A stretch of DNA of 64,000 nucleotides from Selenomonadaceae bacterium (lineage in GTDB: Bacteria > Bacillota > Negativicutes > Selenomonadales > Selenomonadaceae). The stretch lies in the NCBI GenBank assembly GCA_017549815.1, contig JAFYNH010000049.1, positions 28,310-92,309 of the forward strand, written 5' to 3'. Position numbers and translations under genes: made by a program. Of this stretch, positions 28,987 to 37,465 are shown piece after piece; position 1 is the first letter of the stretch, and each line of letters begins with the position of its first letter. The notes under the pieces are model-generated. The model ran no database searches, was not told where the DNA came from, and saw only the letters and a program-made list of their open reading frames with translations.

Positions 28987-30441
28987 TTATCCTTTAGCTT
29001 TAAGTTCTTGGAGTTTCGGTCCCATAATGCGCTTGTAAGCCTCGACGCCCGGTTGATTGAAAGCGTCAATGTTAAGAAGTTCGCCCTCGTAAGCAACCGA
29101 CATTGCAAGCAGATACATAAGCTCGCCAAGATGATATTCGTTGACTTCGGGGAGCGTAAAGCAAGCGTTGAAACGTTTATTGGACTTGAGAGCGTCTGCA
29201 TTTGATTGACGAGCAACTTCGAGAGCGTCGCCCATTTTTACGCCCGAAATGTCCGCGAGTTTCTTGACGGTCGGGAAAATGTTCGGGATAACTAAATCGT
29301 TTTCCCACTTCGCAACCTTAACGAACTGGACAACTTTATCAAGCGTGCCTTCTTGGTGTTGTTGGGTTTGCGAATGCATATCGGTTGTACCGACTGCAAC
29401 AAGCGGCGTGCGACCTTCGCAAACTTCCTCGCCGTCTTTGCTCCATTGCTTGCCGAGCGATTCAGCCAAAAGTTGGATATACCATTCGGACAAGGACTTA
29501 AGATAATCGCCGTAAGGCATGAGGACTTCGATATTGCGCCCGTGTTTCTTATAAGCCGCAACCTTCAAAGCCGCATTGAGCATAGCGGGATTTTGCCAAA
29601 TATCGTCGTTCTGGCAAGCTTTATCCATATCCTGTGCGCCTTGCAGGAATTTTTCAATGTCCATGCCGATAACAGCCGCCGTCGAAAGACCGACTTCGCA
29701 GAATACCGTAAAGCGTCCGCCAACGCCGTCGGGAACAGCAAAGCATTCCCAGCCGTTATCAACCGCAATTTGTTTAAGGAGCGTTTTCTTCTCCATATTG
29801 GGATCCGTTACGGCGACGATTTCGACTTCGATATTAGCGTCTTTCTTAAGCGCGTCGAGGATAACCATAAAGTTGCTCATGGTGTCGAGGGTGCCGCCAC
29901 TCTTGGAAATGCAAATCAGCATAACTTTGAACTTGCCGCCCTTATTCGCCGCCATAGCTTTAAGGTGATTAATAATGTCGCCAGTTCTGCGCGGGTCGAT
30001 ATTTTGTCCGCTGAAATAAACTTTGGGCAAGCCTTTACGCTGTTCAGTCGTCCACGTATTCCAGAATTCGCCGCAGAAAATATCGAACAGAACTTTATTG
30101 CCCAAGAACGAGCCGCCGATACCAAGCGAGACAACCGCGTCGACGTTGTTGCGGATTTTCTCGGTGAAGTCGTGGAGGCGTTGAATGCTGGCGGGGCTGT
30201 TGAGATTGAGTTTGCCGTTTTCTTCGGTGATGTAGGGCAGTTTGGAGAAATAAACTTTTTCGGGGTTGCCGTCTTTGCTGAGGTGCGCTTTGATAAAGCC
30301 CGTTTCGCGCATAACTTTCATAGCTTCGTGAGCCTTTTTAAGGTCTTCAGCGTAGCTGTCGAGGTCGGCTTGAGTAACTTTGCCTTCGCCGAAAAGATTA
30401 TCATAGTCGAAAGAAAATCCCGATTTAAGAGTAAGAGCCAT
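28987..30441 (-). CDS. pgi: Glucose-6-phosphate isomerase
   Basis: 484 residues, ATG 30441 after AAAGGAAGAA. It interconverts glucose 6-phosphate and fructose 6-phosphate in the cytoplasm. Visible family marks: Ser-Leu-Gly-Ile-Gly-Gly-Ser-Phe-Leu-Gly (sugar-phosphate binding), Ile-Ser-Lys-Ser-Gly-Gly-Thr-Leu-Asp-Thr, and Val-Gly-Gly-Arg-Phe-Thr-Val-Phe before the catalytic region; the His-containing Gln-Gln-His-Gln-Glu-Gly segment is also present. Length fits the shorter bacterial type. It follows pgm by 129 bp on the same strand, and both feed the hexose-phosphate pool used by the sugar-related genes upstream. It ends in a terminator. Confidence 0.95.
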   Translation of the reverse strand: MALTLKSGFSFDYDNLFGEGKVTQADLDSYAEDLKKAHEAMKVMRETGFIKAHLSKDGNPEKVYFSKLPYITEENGKLNLNSPASIQRLHDFTEKIRNNVDAVVSLGIGGSFLGNKVLFDIFCGEFWNTWTTEQRKGLPKVYFSGQNIDPRRTGDIINHLKAMAANKGGKFKVMLICISKSGGTLDTMSNFMVILDALKKDANIEVEIVAVTDPNMEKKTLLKQIAVDNGWECFAVPDGVGGRFTVFCEVGLSTAAVIGMDIEKFLQGAQDMDKACQNDDIWQNPAMLNAALKVAAYKKHGRNIEVLMPYGDYLKSLSEWYIQLLAESLGKQWSKDGEEVCEGRTPLVAVGTTDMHSQTQQHQEGTLDKVVQFVKVAKWENDLVIPNIFPTVKKLADISGVKMGDALEVARQSNADALKSNKRFNACFTLPEVNEYHLGELMYLLAMSVAYEGELLNIDAFNQPGVEAYKRIMGPKLQELKAKG

Positions 30442-30494
30442 TAAGAATTCTTCCTTTCAATTTCCAAAGCCATTAATTGTTTAGATTGTAGGTG

Positions 30495-30560
30495 GCAGAG
30501 ATAAGGTGTCAGGGATAAGGGTTTTGTTATCCCCTGTCCCCTGAATCCTTTCCCCTTGTT
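30495..30560. repeat. CAGGGATAAGGG-type G/C-rich tract between pgm and pgi
   Basis: Contains CAGGGATAA and a partly complementary TTATCCCCTG, plus a segment whose reverse complement shares GGAAAGGATTCAGGG (one base different) with the tract at 14280-14305. No gene is present here. Confidence 0.6.
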
Positions 30561-30570
30561 CCTAAAAAAA

Positions 30571-32184
30571 TCACACAACAGAGGCGACGATTTCCCCAGC
30601 CTCTTTTTGAATTTGCGCAAGATGATCTGCACTAACAAAGCTTTCAGCGTAGACTTTGCACATATCCTCAGTACCAGACGGACGAGCCGCGAACCAACCC
30701 TTATCAGTAACGACTTTCAAGCCGCCAATAGATGCTCCGTTGCCGGGAGCCTTCGTAAATTTGCCAGTAATTTTCGCGCCCGCGAGAGTATCAGCCTTGA
30801 GATTTTCGGGAGCCAATTTACCAAGCGCGGCTTTTTGTTCGGGCGTCGCAGGAGTATCTTTACGAGCATAATAGAAAATGCCGTGTTTATCGGTAAGTTC
30901 TTTATGATGTTCGGAAGGATTCTTGCCAGTCTTCGCGGTGATTTCGATTGCGAGCAAGTCCATAATGATACCGTCTTTATCGGTCGTCCAAACGCTAGCA
31001 TCTTTGCAGAGGAACGATGCGCCCGCAGATTCTTCGCCGCCAAAGCCCATTGAGCCGTCAAACAAGCCGTCAACGAACCACTTAAAGCCAACAGGAACTT
31101 CGCAGAGCTTACGTCCGATTTCTTCCGCAACTTTATCAATCAACGAGCTGGAGACGAGCGTCTTACCAATCATAGCGTCTTTGCTCCAACCGTCGCGGTG
31201 CGTGAACAAATATTTAATGGCGACAGCAAGATAATGATTCGGATTCATCAAACCTTGCGGGGTAACAATGCCGTGACGGTCGTAGTCGGTATCGTTGCCG
31301 AACGCAATATCATATTTGTCTTTAAGCGCGATAAGATTAGCCATAGCGAACGGAGAAGAGCAGTCCATACGGATTTTGCCGTCATGGTCGGGCGGCATGA
31401 AGGAGAACGTATAATCAATGTCAGGATTGACAACTTTGATAGGATTTTTAATTTTGTAGACTTCGTTAATCAAATCCCAGTAGAAAATGCCAGAGCCGCC
31501 GAGCGGGTCTGCGCCGACGTTTAAGCCCGAATTGACAACGGCGTCCATATCGATAACGCGGCTAAGTCCTTCGACGTAGGGGCGCATGTAATCCATAAAG
31601 TGAACGTTGTCCATTTTAACGGCTTTTTCAAACGGGACGCGCTTAACAACTTTGTCGACGCCTTGAGCAATAATTTCGTTAGCGCGGTTCTGAATTATCT
31701 TGGTAGTTTCCGCGCTTGCGGGGCCGCCGGTTGTCGGGTCGTACTTAATGCCGCCGTCGGTCGGAGGATTATGCGAAGGAGTGATAACAATGCCGTCGGC
31801 TTGTTTAGCCTCTTTGCGCTCGTAGTTGTGAGCAAGAATAATGCGGGAGACGACGGGCGTCGGGACGGGTTTAAAGTCTTCTTGAAGAATGATGTCGACG
31901 CCATTAGCCGCCAAAACTTCGACGCAGGAACGGAGGGCAGGCTCGGAAAGGGCGTGAGTATCGGCACCGATATAGAGCGGACCTTGAATTTTTTCAGCCG
32001 TACGATATTCGTAGACTGCCTGCGCGATAGCGAGGATATGCTGTTCGTTGAAGCTGTTCTTCGCGGAGCTACCTCTGTGTCCCGAAGTACCGAACGCGAC
32101 GCCCTGAGTCTTATTTTCAGGGTCGGGCGTTAGGGTGTAGTAGTCGCTGATTAACGACGGAAGGTTGACAACATTTTTGCTCAT
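30571..32184 (-). CDS. pgm: Phosphoglucomutase (alpha-D-glucose-specific)
   Basis: 537 residues, ATG 32184 after AAAGGAGGAC. It interconverts glucose 1-phosphate and glucose 6-phosphate, the entry to UDP-glucose and glycan synthesis. Catalytic loop Thr-Pro-Ser-His-Asn-Pro-Pro (the Ser carries phosphate) at about 144-150, metal loop Asp-Thr-Asp-Tyr-Asp-Arg-His near 305, sugar loop Gly-Gly-Glu-Glu-Ser-Ala-Gly near 380, and phosphate-binding Arg-Pro-Ser-Gly-Thr-Glu near 510. Residues 27-38 carry the Pgm-specific [11 protein letters not shown]. It lies 39 bp after the last ATP-grasp fusion gene and is probably co-transcribed with that array. Confidence 0.95.
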   Translation of the reverse strand: MSKNVVNLPSLISDYYTLTPDPENKTQGVAFGTSGHRGSSAKNSFNEQHILAIAQAVYEYRTAEKIQGPLYIGADTHALSEPALRSCVEVLAANGVDIILQEDFKPVPTPVVSRIILAHNYERKEAKQADGIVITPSHNPPTDGGIKYDPTTGGPASAETTKIIQNRANEIIAQGVDKVVKRVPFEKAVKMDNVHFMDYMRPYVEGLSRVIDMDAVVNSGLNVGADPLGGSGIFYWDLINEVYKIKNPIKVVNPDIDYTFSFMPPDHDGKIRMDCSSPFAMANLIALKDKYDIAFGNDTDYDRHGIVTPQGLMNPNHYLAVAIKYLFTHRDGWSKDAMIGKTLVSSSLIDKVAEEIGRKLCEVPVGFKWFVDGLFDGSMGFGGEESAGASFLCKDASVWTTDKDGIIMDLLAIEITAKTGKNPSEHHKELTDKHGIFYYARKDTPATPEQKAALGKLAPENLKADTLAGAKITGKFTKAPGNGASIGGLKVVTDKGWFAARPSGTEDMCKVYAESFVSADHLAQIQKEAGEIVASVV

Positions 32185-32223
32185 AATGAGTCCTCCTTTG
32201 ATTGAAAAGTTTTTATCTTATGC

Positions 32224-33972
32224 TCAAGTGAGCGAGGTTTTTCTAAAGTCGTAAAGGATTACTCCGGAATTATTAGGCGCGGGATATTGCGCGTTTAGTT
32301 TAAAATTATTTTGTTCAATCGTCTTGATTAAAAATTCTTCGGTGAAGTCGGTTAAGAAAGGATTTTTCCACCTAAACTTTCGATTATGTTTATTATCGAC
32401 AGGGCAAGCCAAAATTAAAATTTGTTTCTGCGCGGCGTCGCACATTTTATTTAAAAACTGCGGAAGAGGTTCAACATATTCAGCGGTAAAAGCACAAAGG
32501 CAAGTGTCGGCTTTTATGTTGGGGAATTCGCCTTCGTTGAAATTGCAAGTAACAATTTCGTCGTCGTCATAGTTTTTAAAATCGACAGGGAAATATTTCA
32601 CGCCTTTAGGACAAAAGGACTTAGCGGCTTTGGATTTTCTGCAACCTAAATCCAAAATTCTTGTGCAATCGGAAATCAAATTTTCCATTGCGTTTTTAAG
32701 TATCGAGTCCTTGCGCAATGGCATATCATAATAAGAATTGAAATTGAGGAGCTTGTTAATACGATAACCCAGCAGTTTCATTTGCTCATTCTTATAATTT
32801 TGAAGTTCGTCCATAAGTGGCGCATAGAGATGAAGTCTTCCAACGCCGTCGGGGGCTTGCTGAACTCTTACACCGGGACTTCCATTAGCCTCTACAAGTT
32901 CTGGTTCGCCTTTATCATTTATGGTTATATCCCAACCTATATGGCGCAGTTGAGGAATCATTTTTGCCATTGTCTTAACGGCGGCACAAACTTTTTTCCA
33001 CGAAGGATATTGAAAACCCTTAAAAGTCTTGCCGCTATCGGGGTGTTTAGAAACCCGCTCATGAACTCCATTTATTCCATCCGAAGTGATTATTCCTGTT
33101 TTCGGATCTATTATAACAGCCATTCCGCCACCGTGAAAATTATCTACGATATTTCCCGATCTGCCGAATCTGCCGCTTGCCGTCAAAATGTTTACAATGT
33201 TATGTATATCAAGAAAAGTATTTATTCTAATCGTATTTACGGTATCGGAGCAAAAGGCGGCTATTTCTCTGTGTTGCGTTATAAGTTCTTCAAAAATTCT
33301 ATTCCGTTTCTTATAATATTCAAAGAGGTTGTTAATATTTTCGTTAGGCTCAACGCTAACAATTTTGGAGCCTTTTCCGTGAGTACTTACAGCGGGTTTT
33401 GAAAAAAAGCGCGGGTGTTTTTCTACGAAGGTTTTAAATTCTTCAAAAGTACAATCCTGAGTGCAAAGCCAATCCCTATGAATAAAATCCTTAAAGAGCT
33501 TGTTAGTTTGGCTTTTGTTATTTACAAGCGACATGGCATTACTATCATTGCAAAGTACTCGCCTAATGGTTTCGTAATTTATCCACATGAACTTATTTCT
33601 TGACTTAAAAGACTTGTTATAAAACTCAAAGTGGAAGTAATCTTCGCTGACAAATTTTTTTGTTGGCTTTACAAAAAGTATGTAGTCGCAGAAATAAATA
33701 TTTAAATCAGTTTTAGTTTGTTTAATGGGTTTTTTAGAGGAGAATTCCTCTTTAAAAGCTTCATATACTTTATTGAATCTCTCACGGGAGAATTTACAGC
33801 GTGAGCGCAATTTTTCTTTAATTTCCTCGTTCAATTCAAAGTCGTTGCCAAAATAATCGGACGGCACAGGTTGCGACTTTTCTAAAGGCTCCGACGGAAA
33901 CTTCAAGTCCAAAAACTGACAGGCTTTGAAAACTCCTTCAGATAAACCGTAAATATTTTTATCAGAATCCAT
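32224..33972 (-). CDS. ATP-grasp/methyltransferase-like fusion, paralogue A (last of five)
   Basis: 582 residues, ATG 33972. Residues 1-150 are a helical N-terminal region of unknown function that starts Lys-Asn-Ile-Tyr-Gly-Leu-Ser-Glu-Gly-Val. Residues ~180-385 match the sugar-transfer-associated ATP-grasp family (PF14397 by recall): a Phe-Ser-Lys-Pro strand with a Gly-rich loop, Asp-Thr-Val-Asn-Thr-Ile-Arg-Ile, Gly-Gly-Met-Ala-Val-Ile-Ile-Asp, and Gly-Trp-Asp-Ile-Thr-Ile-Asn-Asp...Val-Glu-Ala-Asn with the metal ligands. Residues ~430-575 are a Rossmann SAM-methyltransferase-like domain with Leu-Asp-Leu-Gly-Cys-Arg. The last codons (Phe-Arg-Lys-Thr-Ser-Leu-Thr) differ from the other four copies and have lost the AGGAGA ribosome site, which fits its place at the end of the array. 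Substrate is unknown. Confidence 0.8.
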   Translation of the reverse strand: MDSDKNIYGLSEGVFKACQFLDLKFPSEPLEKSQPVPSDYFGNDFELNEEIKEKLRSRCKFSRERFNKVYEAFKEEFSSKKPIKQTKTDLNIYFCDYILFVKPTKKFVSEDYFHFEFYNKSFKSRNKFMWINYETIRRVLCNDSNAMSLVNNKSQTNKLFKDFIHRDWLCTQDCTFEEFKTFVEKHPRFFSKPAVSTHGKGSKIVSVEPNENINNLFEYYKKRNRIFEELITQHREIAAFCSDTVNTIRINTFLDIHNIVNILTASGRFGRSGNIVDNFHGGGMAVIIDPKTGIITSDGINGVHERVSKHPDSGKTFKGFQYPSWKKVCAAVKTMAKMIPQLRHIGWDITINDKGEPELVEANGSPGVRVQQAPDGVGRLHLYAPLMDELQNYKNEQMKLLGYRINKLLNFNSYYDMPLRKDSILKNAMENLISDCTRILDLGCRKSKAAKSFCPKGVKYFPVDFKNYDDDEIVTCNFNEGEFPNIKADTCLCAFTAEYVEPLPQFLNKMCDAAQKQILILACPVDNKHNRKFRWKNPFLTDFTEEFLIKTIEQNNFKLNAQYPAPNNSGVILYDFRKTSLT

Positions 33973-33977
33973 ATAAA

Positions 33978-35717
33978 TTAAATCCTCCTGAAGTCGTAAA
34001 GGATTGCTCCGAAATTGTTAGGCGCGGGATATTGCGCGTTTAATTTAAAATTATTTTGCTCAATCGTCTTGATTAAAAATTCTTCGGTGAAATCCGTCAA
34101 GAAAGGATTTTCCCACCTAAATTTTTGATTAAGTTCCTTATCGACGGGACAAGTCCAAATCAAAATTTGTTTCTGCGCGGCGTCGCACATTTTATTTAAA
34201 AACTGCGGAAGGAGTTCGACATATTCGGCGGTAAAAGCACAAACGCAAGTATCAGCTTTAATGTCGGGGAATTCGCCTTCGTTAAAGTCGCAGATAATAA
34301 TTTCGTCGTCGTCATAGTTTTTAAAATCAACAGGGAAATATTTCACGTCTTCTGGACAATTCGCGCCGATTGTTTTTGATTCTCTGCAACCTAAATCCAG
34401 AATGCTTGTGCAATCGGGAATAAGTTTAAGCAAGGCATAGCGCAATCTGAAATCTTGACGTTGTGGCGAAAGCTCGTAAGCAGAATCGAAATCGGACAAA
34501 TTATTGACGCGATAGCCTAAGAATTGCAGTTCTTCTTTATTATAATTTTGCAACTCGTCAATGAGCGGCTTATAAAGATTGAGTCTGCCGACGGAATCAG
34601 GAGCCTGTTGGACGCCGACGCCCGAATCAACATTAACTTCGATAAGCAACGGCTCGCCCTTGTCGTTGACGGATATATCCCAGCCAATATGACGTATGGA
34701 AGAAATTCTTTTAGCCATTTCGGTAACGGCGGCGCGGACTTTTTCCCACGAGGGATATTGAAAGCCTTTAAAAGTCTTGCCGCTGTCGGGGTGAATTTTA
34801 ACACGCTCATGGGCACTATTCATGCCTTCGGAAATGATTATCCCGCTGTTCGGGTCGATAATGACGGCGAAACCTTTTACGGTGAAATTGTCAATAACGT
34901 TGCCCATTCTGCCGAATCTACCGCTTGCCGTCAAAATGTTTACAACGTTATGCACGTCGAAGAAAGTATTAACGCGGATTGTGTTGACGGTATCGGGACA
35001 GAAAGCCGCTATCGATTCGTGTTGAGTGACAACTTCCTCCAGAATTCTATTCCTGCTTTTGAGGTTGTTAAAAAGTCGTCTAAGGTTTTGGTTTGGCTCG
35101 ACTTCAACAATCGCGGCACCTTTACCCTGCGAACCAGCGGCGAGTTTGGAAAAGAAACGCGGGTGTTTATCGACAAAAAGGTTAAATTCTTCAAAAGTAC
35201 AAGTCATGGTGTTAAGCCAATCGCGATGAAGAAAGTCGGAAAAAATTTCGTTCGCTCTCCACTTATTGAGAAACTGCGCGTCGGCTTCATGATCGTTAGA
35301 TATAATTCGCCGCAAGACTGAATGCTTTATCAGCAAAAAAGTATCGCGCTGTTCAAAGGATTTTTTATAGAATTCATAGTAGAAATAATTTTTAACGGCA
35401 ACCTCGTTTGATTTTTGCGCAAGAAGATAGTCGCAGAAGAAAACGCTCAAGTCGGTTGTGGTATGTTTAATCGGCTCTTGGGCGTAGAATCGCTCGGTAA
35501 AAGTCCTGTAAGTAATAGTGAATTTGTCGCTTGACCACACGACTTCGGAGCGCAATTTTTCTGTCGTTTCCTCGTCCAAATCGAAATTGTCGCCGAAATA
35601 ATCGGAGGGAAAATGTTCGCCTTCGGGCAGAGCTTCCGCAGGGAATTCAAAACCCAAATGCAGACAGGCGTTATAAATTCCTTCGGACAAGCCATAAATA
35701 TTTTTTTCCGACTCCAT
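33978..35717 (-). CDS. ATP-grasp/methyltransferase-like fusion, paralogue B
   Basis: 579 residues from ATG 35717, preceded by TAGGAGAAATTAAT, which lies in the last codons of paralogue C; the upstream ATG at 35738 is inside that gene and rejected. Same architecture as copy A. The ATP-grasp core reads Gly-Trp-Asp-Ile-Ser-Val-Asn-Asp...Ile-Glu-Val-Asn, so the terminal Asn ligand is kept. The methyltransferase motif is Ile-Leu-Asp-Leu-Gly-Cys-Arg-Glu. The C-terminal 60 residues are nearly identical to copy A but differ clearly from copies C and D, suggesting pairwise gene conversion. Its own last codons (Phe-Arg-Arg-Ile, AGG AGG) supply the ribosome site of copy A, five bases downstream. Confidence 0.8.
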   Translation of the reverse strand: MESEKNIYGLSEGIYNACLHLGFEFPAEALPEGEHFPSDYFGDNFDLDEETTEKLRSEVVWSSDKFTITYRTFTERFYAQEPIKHTTTDLSVFFCDYLLAQKSNEVAVKNYFYYEFYKKSFEQRDTFLLIKHSVLRRIISNDHEADAQFLNKWRANEIFSDFLHRDWLNTMTCTFEEFNLFVDKHPRFFSKLAAGSQGKGAAIVEVEPNQNLRRLFNNLKSRNRILEEVVTQHESIAAFCPDTVNTIRVNTFFDVHNVVNILTASGRFGRMGNVIDNFTVKGFAVIIDPNSGIIISEGMNSAHERVKIHPDSGKTFKGFQYPSWEKVRAAVTEMAKRISSIRHIGWDISVNDKGEPLLIEVNVDSGVGVQQAPDSVGRLNLYKPLIDELQNYNKEELQFLGYRVNNLSDFDSAYELSPQRQDFRLRYALLKLIPDCTSILDLGCRESKTIGANCPEDVKYFPVDFKNYDDDEIIICDFNEGEFPDIKADTCVCAFTAEYVELLPQFLNKMCDAAQKQILIWTCPVDKELNQKFRWENPFLTDFTEEFLIKTIEQNNFKLNAQYPAPNNFGAILYDFRRI

Positions 35718-35718
35718 A

Positions 35719-37464
35719 TTAATTTCTCCTAAAGTCATAAAAAATTATCGAGTGATTAACGGAGCTTTGATATTGCATATTCAATCGGAAATTATTTTGC
35801 TCCATGCTCTTAATCAAAAATTCTTCTGTGAAATCTGTCAAGAAAGGGTGATACCACCTGTAATGATGATGGACTTCTTTATCAAAGGGGCGACACCACA
35901 TGAGAATTTGTTTCTGCGCGGCGTTGCACATGTTATTAATAAACAGCGGAAGATTTTCCACATACTCGGCAGTGAACGCGCAAAGGCAAGTATCCGCCTT
36001 TATGTCAGGAAATTCTCCGTCGTTAAAGTCGCAAAGAATGACTTCGTCGTCATGCTTTTTGAAGTCAACGGGAATGTATTTAACTTTTTTAGGACAAAAG
36101 GCTTTGGCGGCTTTTGACTCTCTACAACCTAAGTCCAGCAGACTTTTACAATCGGGAATTAATTTTCCAAGCGCGAATTTGAGCCTTAAATTTTTGCGTA
36201 TAGGCTCGCCGTAATAAGAAGAATCGAAATTGCGGAGAGTATTCACTTGATAGCCTAAACGATTTATTCTGTCTGCTTTATCCTTTTTAAGTTCGTCAAT
36301 TAACGGCTTATAAAGCGGAAGTCTTCCGACAGAATCCGCCGCTTGCATAAGATCTACAGCAGGTGCGTTTCCATTAACTTCTATAAGTACGGGCTCGCCG
36401 ACGACATCTACAGCAATGTCCCAACCCAAATAACGCAGTTGAGGGATCATTTTTGCCATTGTCTTAACGACGGCACAAACTTTTTTCCACGAAGGATATT
36501 GAAATCCTTTAAAAATTTTACCACTATCGGGGTGTTTTTGAAGACGTTCATGAACGTTATTTAATCCGTCGGAAGTAATTATCCCAGTCTTTGAATCTAT
36601 GGTGACAGAACAGCATCCGCCCCCATGTACATTGTCCACTACGCCACCTTTTTTGCCGAATCTGCCGACTGTCGCCAAAATATGTACAACATTATGCGCG
36701 TCTAAAAGAGTATAAACACGGATTGTATTAACAGTATCGGAGCAAAAAGCCGCTATCGCCTCGTGCTGCTTAACGACTTCTTCCAAAATTCTGTTCTTGC
36801 TTTTGAGCTTGGCAAAAATTTTTTCGAGATTATCGTTTGAACCAACGCTGATAATTTCGGCTCCCTTTCCTTGATTACCACCAGAAAGTTTTGAAAAAAA
36901 GCGCGGGTGTTTTTCTATGAAAACTTTAAATTCTTCAAAAGTACAATCGCCAGTGTAAATCCAATCTCTGCGGAGAAATTCGTTAAAAAGTGAGTTTGCC
37001 TTTCTTTTATTAGTTGCAATATCTATAGCGAAATGCTCGTTGCAAATTACAATCATTTGATTGCGAGAAGTTTGATTTATAAACTCGTCGCGAAGTGCAA
37101 ATGATTTATTGTAAAATTCAAAAGCAAAATAGTCGTCGCTTGAGGCTCCGTTTTGCTTTATGTCGAAGAGCACATGATCGCAGAAATAAATATTCAGGTC
37201 GGTTTTATTATGTTTAATGAGCTTTCGAGACGCGAACGCTTTAGAAAAAATTTTGTAGACTTGCTCAAATTTTTCTTTAGTCCATTTTCTTTCCGCGCAC
37301 AACTTTTCTTTAGTTTCCTCGTCGAATTCAAAATCTTCGCCGAAATAGTCAGAGGGAACGTGTTCGCCTTCGGACAAAGACTCCTCAGGAAATTTCAAGC
37401 CTAAAAATTGACAGGCTTTGAAAACTCCTTCGGATAAGCCATAGATATTTTTTTCCAACTCCAT
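35719..37464 (-). CDS. ATP-grasp/methyltransferase-like fusion, paralogue C
   Basis: 581 residues from ATG 37464, one base after the stop of copy D. The ATP-grasp core is Gly-Trp-Asp-Ile-Ala-Val-Asp-Val-Val-Gly-Glu-Pro...Ile-Glu-Val-Asn; the Asn-Asp of the other copies is changed to Asp-Val here. The flexible loop reads Gly-Gly-Asn-Gln-Gly-Lys-Gly. Methyltransferase motif Leu-Leu-Asp-Leu-Gly-Cys-Arg-Glu near residue 440. The last ~100 residues are almost the same as in copy D (Met-Trp-Cys-Arg-Pro-Phe-Asp-Lys-Glu, Asn-His-Ser-Ile-Ile-Phe-Tyr-Asp), and the DNA there is near-identical. The N-terminal variable region (~95-160) differs from all other copies. Confidence 0.8.
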   Translation of the reverse strand: MELEKNIYGLSEGVFKACQFLGLKFPEESLSEGEHVPSDYFGEDFEFDEETKEKLCAERKWTKEKFEQVYKIFSKAFASRKLIKHNKTDLNIYFCDHVLFDIKQNGASSDDYFAFEFYNKSFALRDEFINQTSRNQMIVICNEHFAIDIATNKRKANSLFNEFLRRDWIYTGDCTFEEFKVFIEKHPRFFSKLSGGNQGKGAEIISVGSNDNLEKIFAKLKSKNRILEEVVKQHEAIAAFCSDTVNTIRVYTLLDAHNVVHILATVGRFGKKGGVVDNVHGGGCCSVTIDSKTGIITSDGLNNVHERLQKHPDSGKIFKGFQYPSWKKVCAVVKTMAKMIPQLRYLGWDIAVDVVGEPVLIEVNGNAPAVDLMQAADSVGRLPLYKPLIDELKKDKADRINRLGYQVNTLRNFDSSYYGEPIRKNLRLKFALGKLIPDCKSLLDLGCRESKAAKAFCPKKVKYIPVDFKKHDDEVILCDFNDGEFPDIKADTCLCAFTAEYVENLPLFINNMCNAAQKQILMWCRPFDKEVHHHYRWYHPFLTDFTEEFLIKSMEQNNFRLNMQYQSSVNHSIIFYDFRRN

Positions 37465-37465
37465 A

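Noticed and set aside
29353..30444. 363-codon open frame antisense to pgi
   Set aside because: It lies wholly opposite a confidently identified gene and has no ribosome site; composition reflects the GC-skewed codon use of pgi.
34524..35321. 265-codon frame opposite paralogue B
   Set aside because: Shadow of the ATP-grasp gene; similar shadow frames occur opposite the other copies, as expected from shared sequence.
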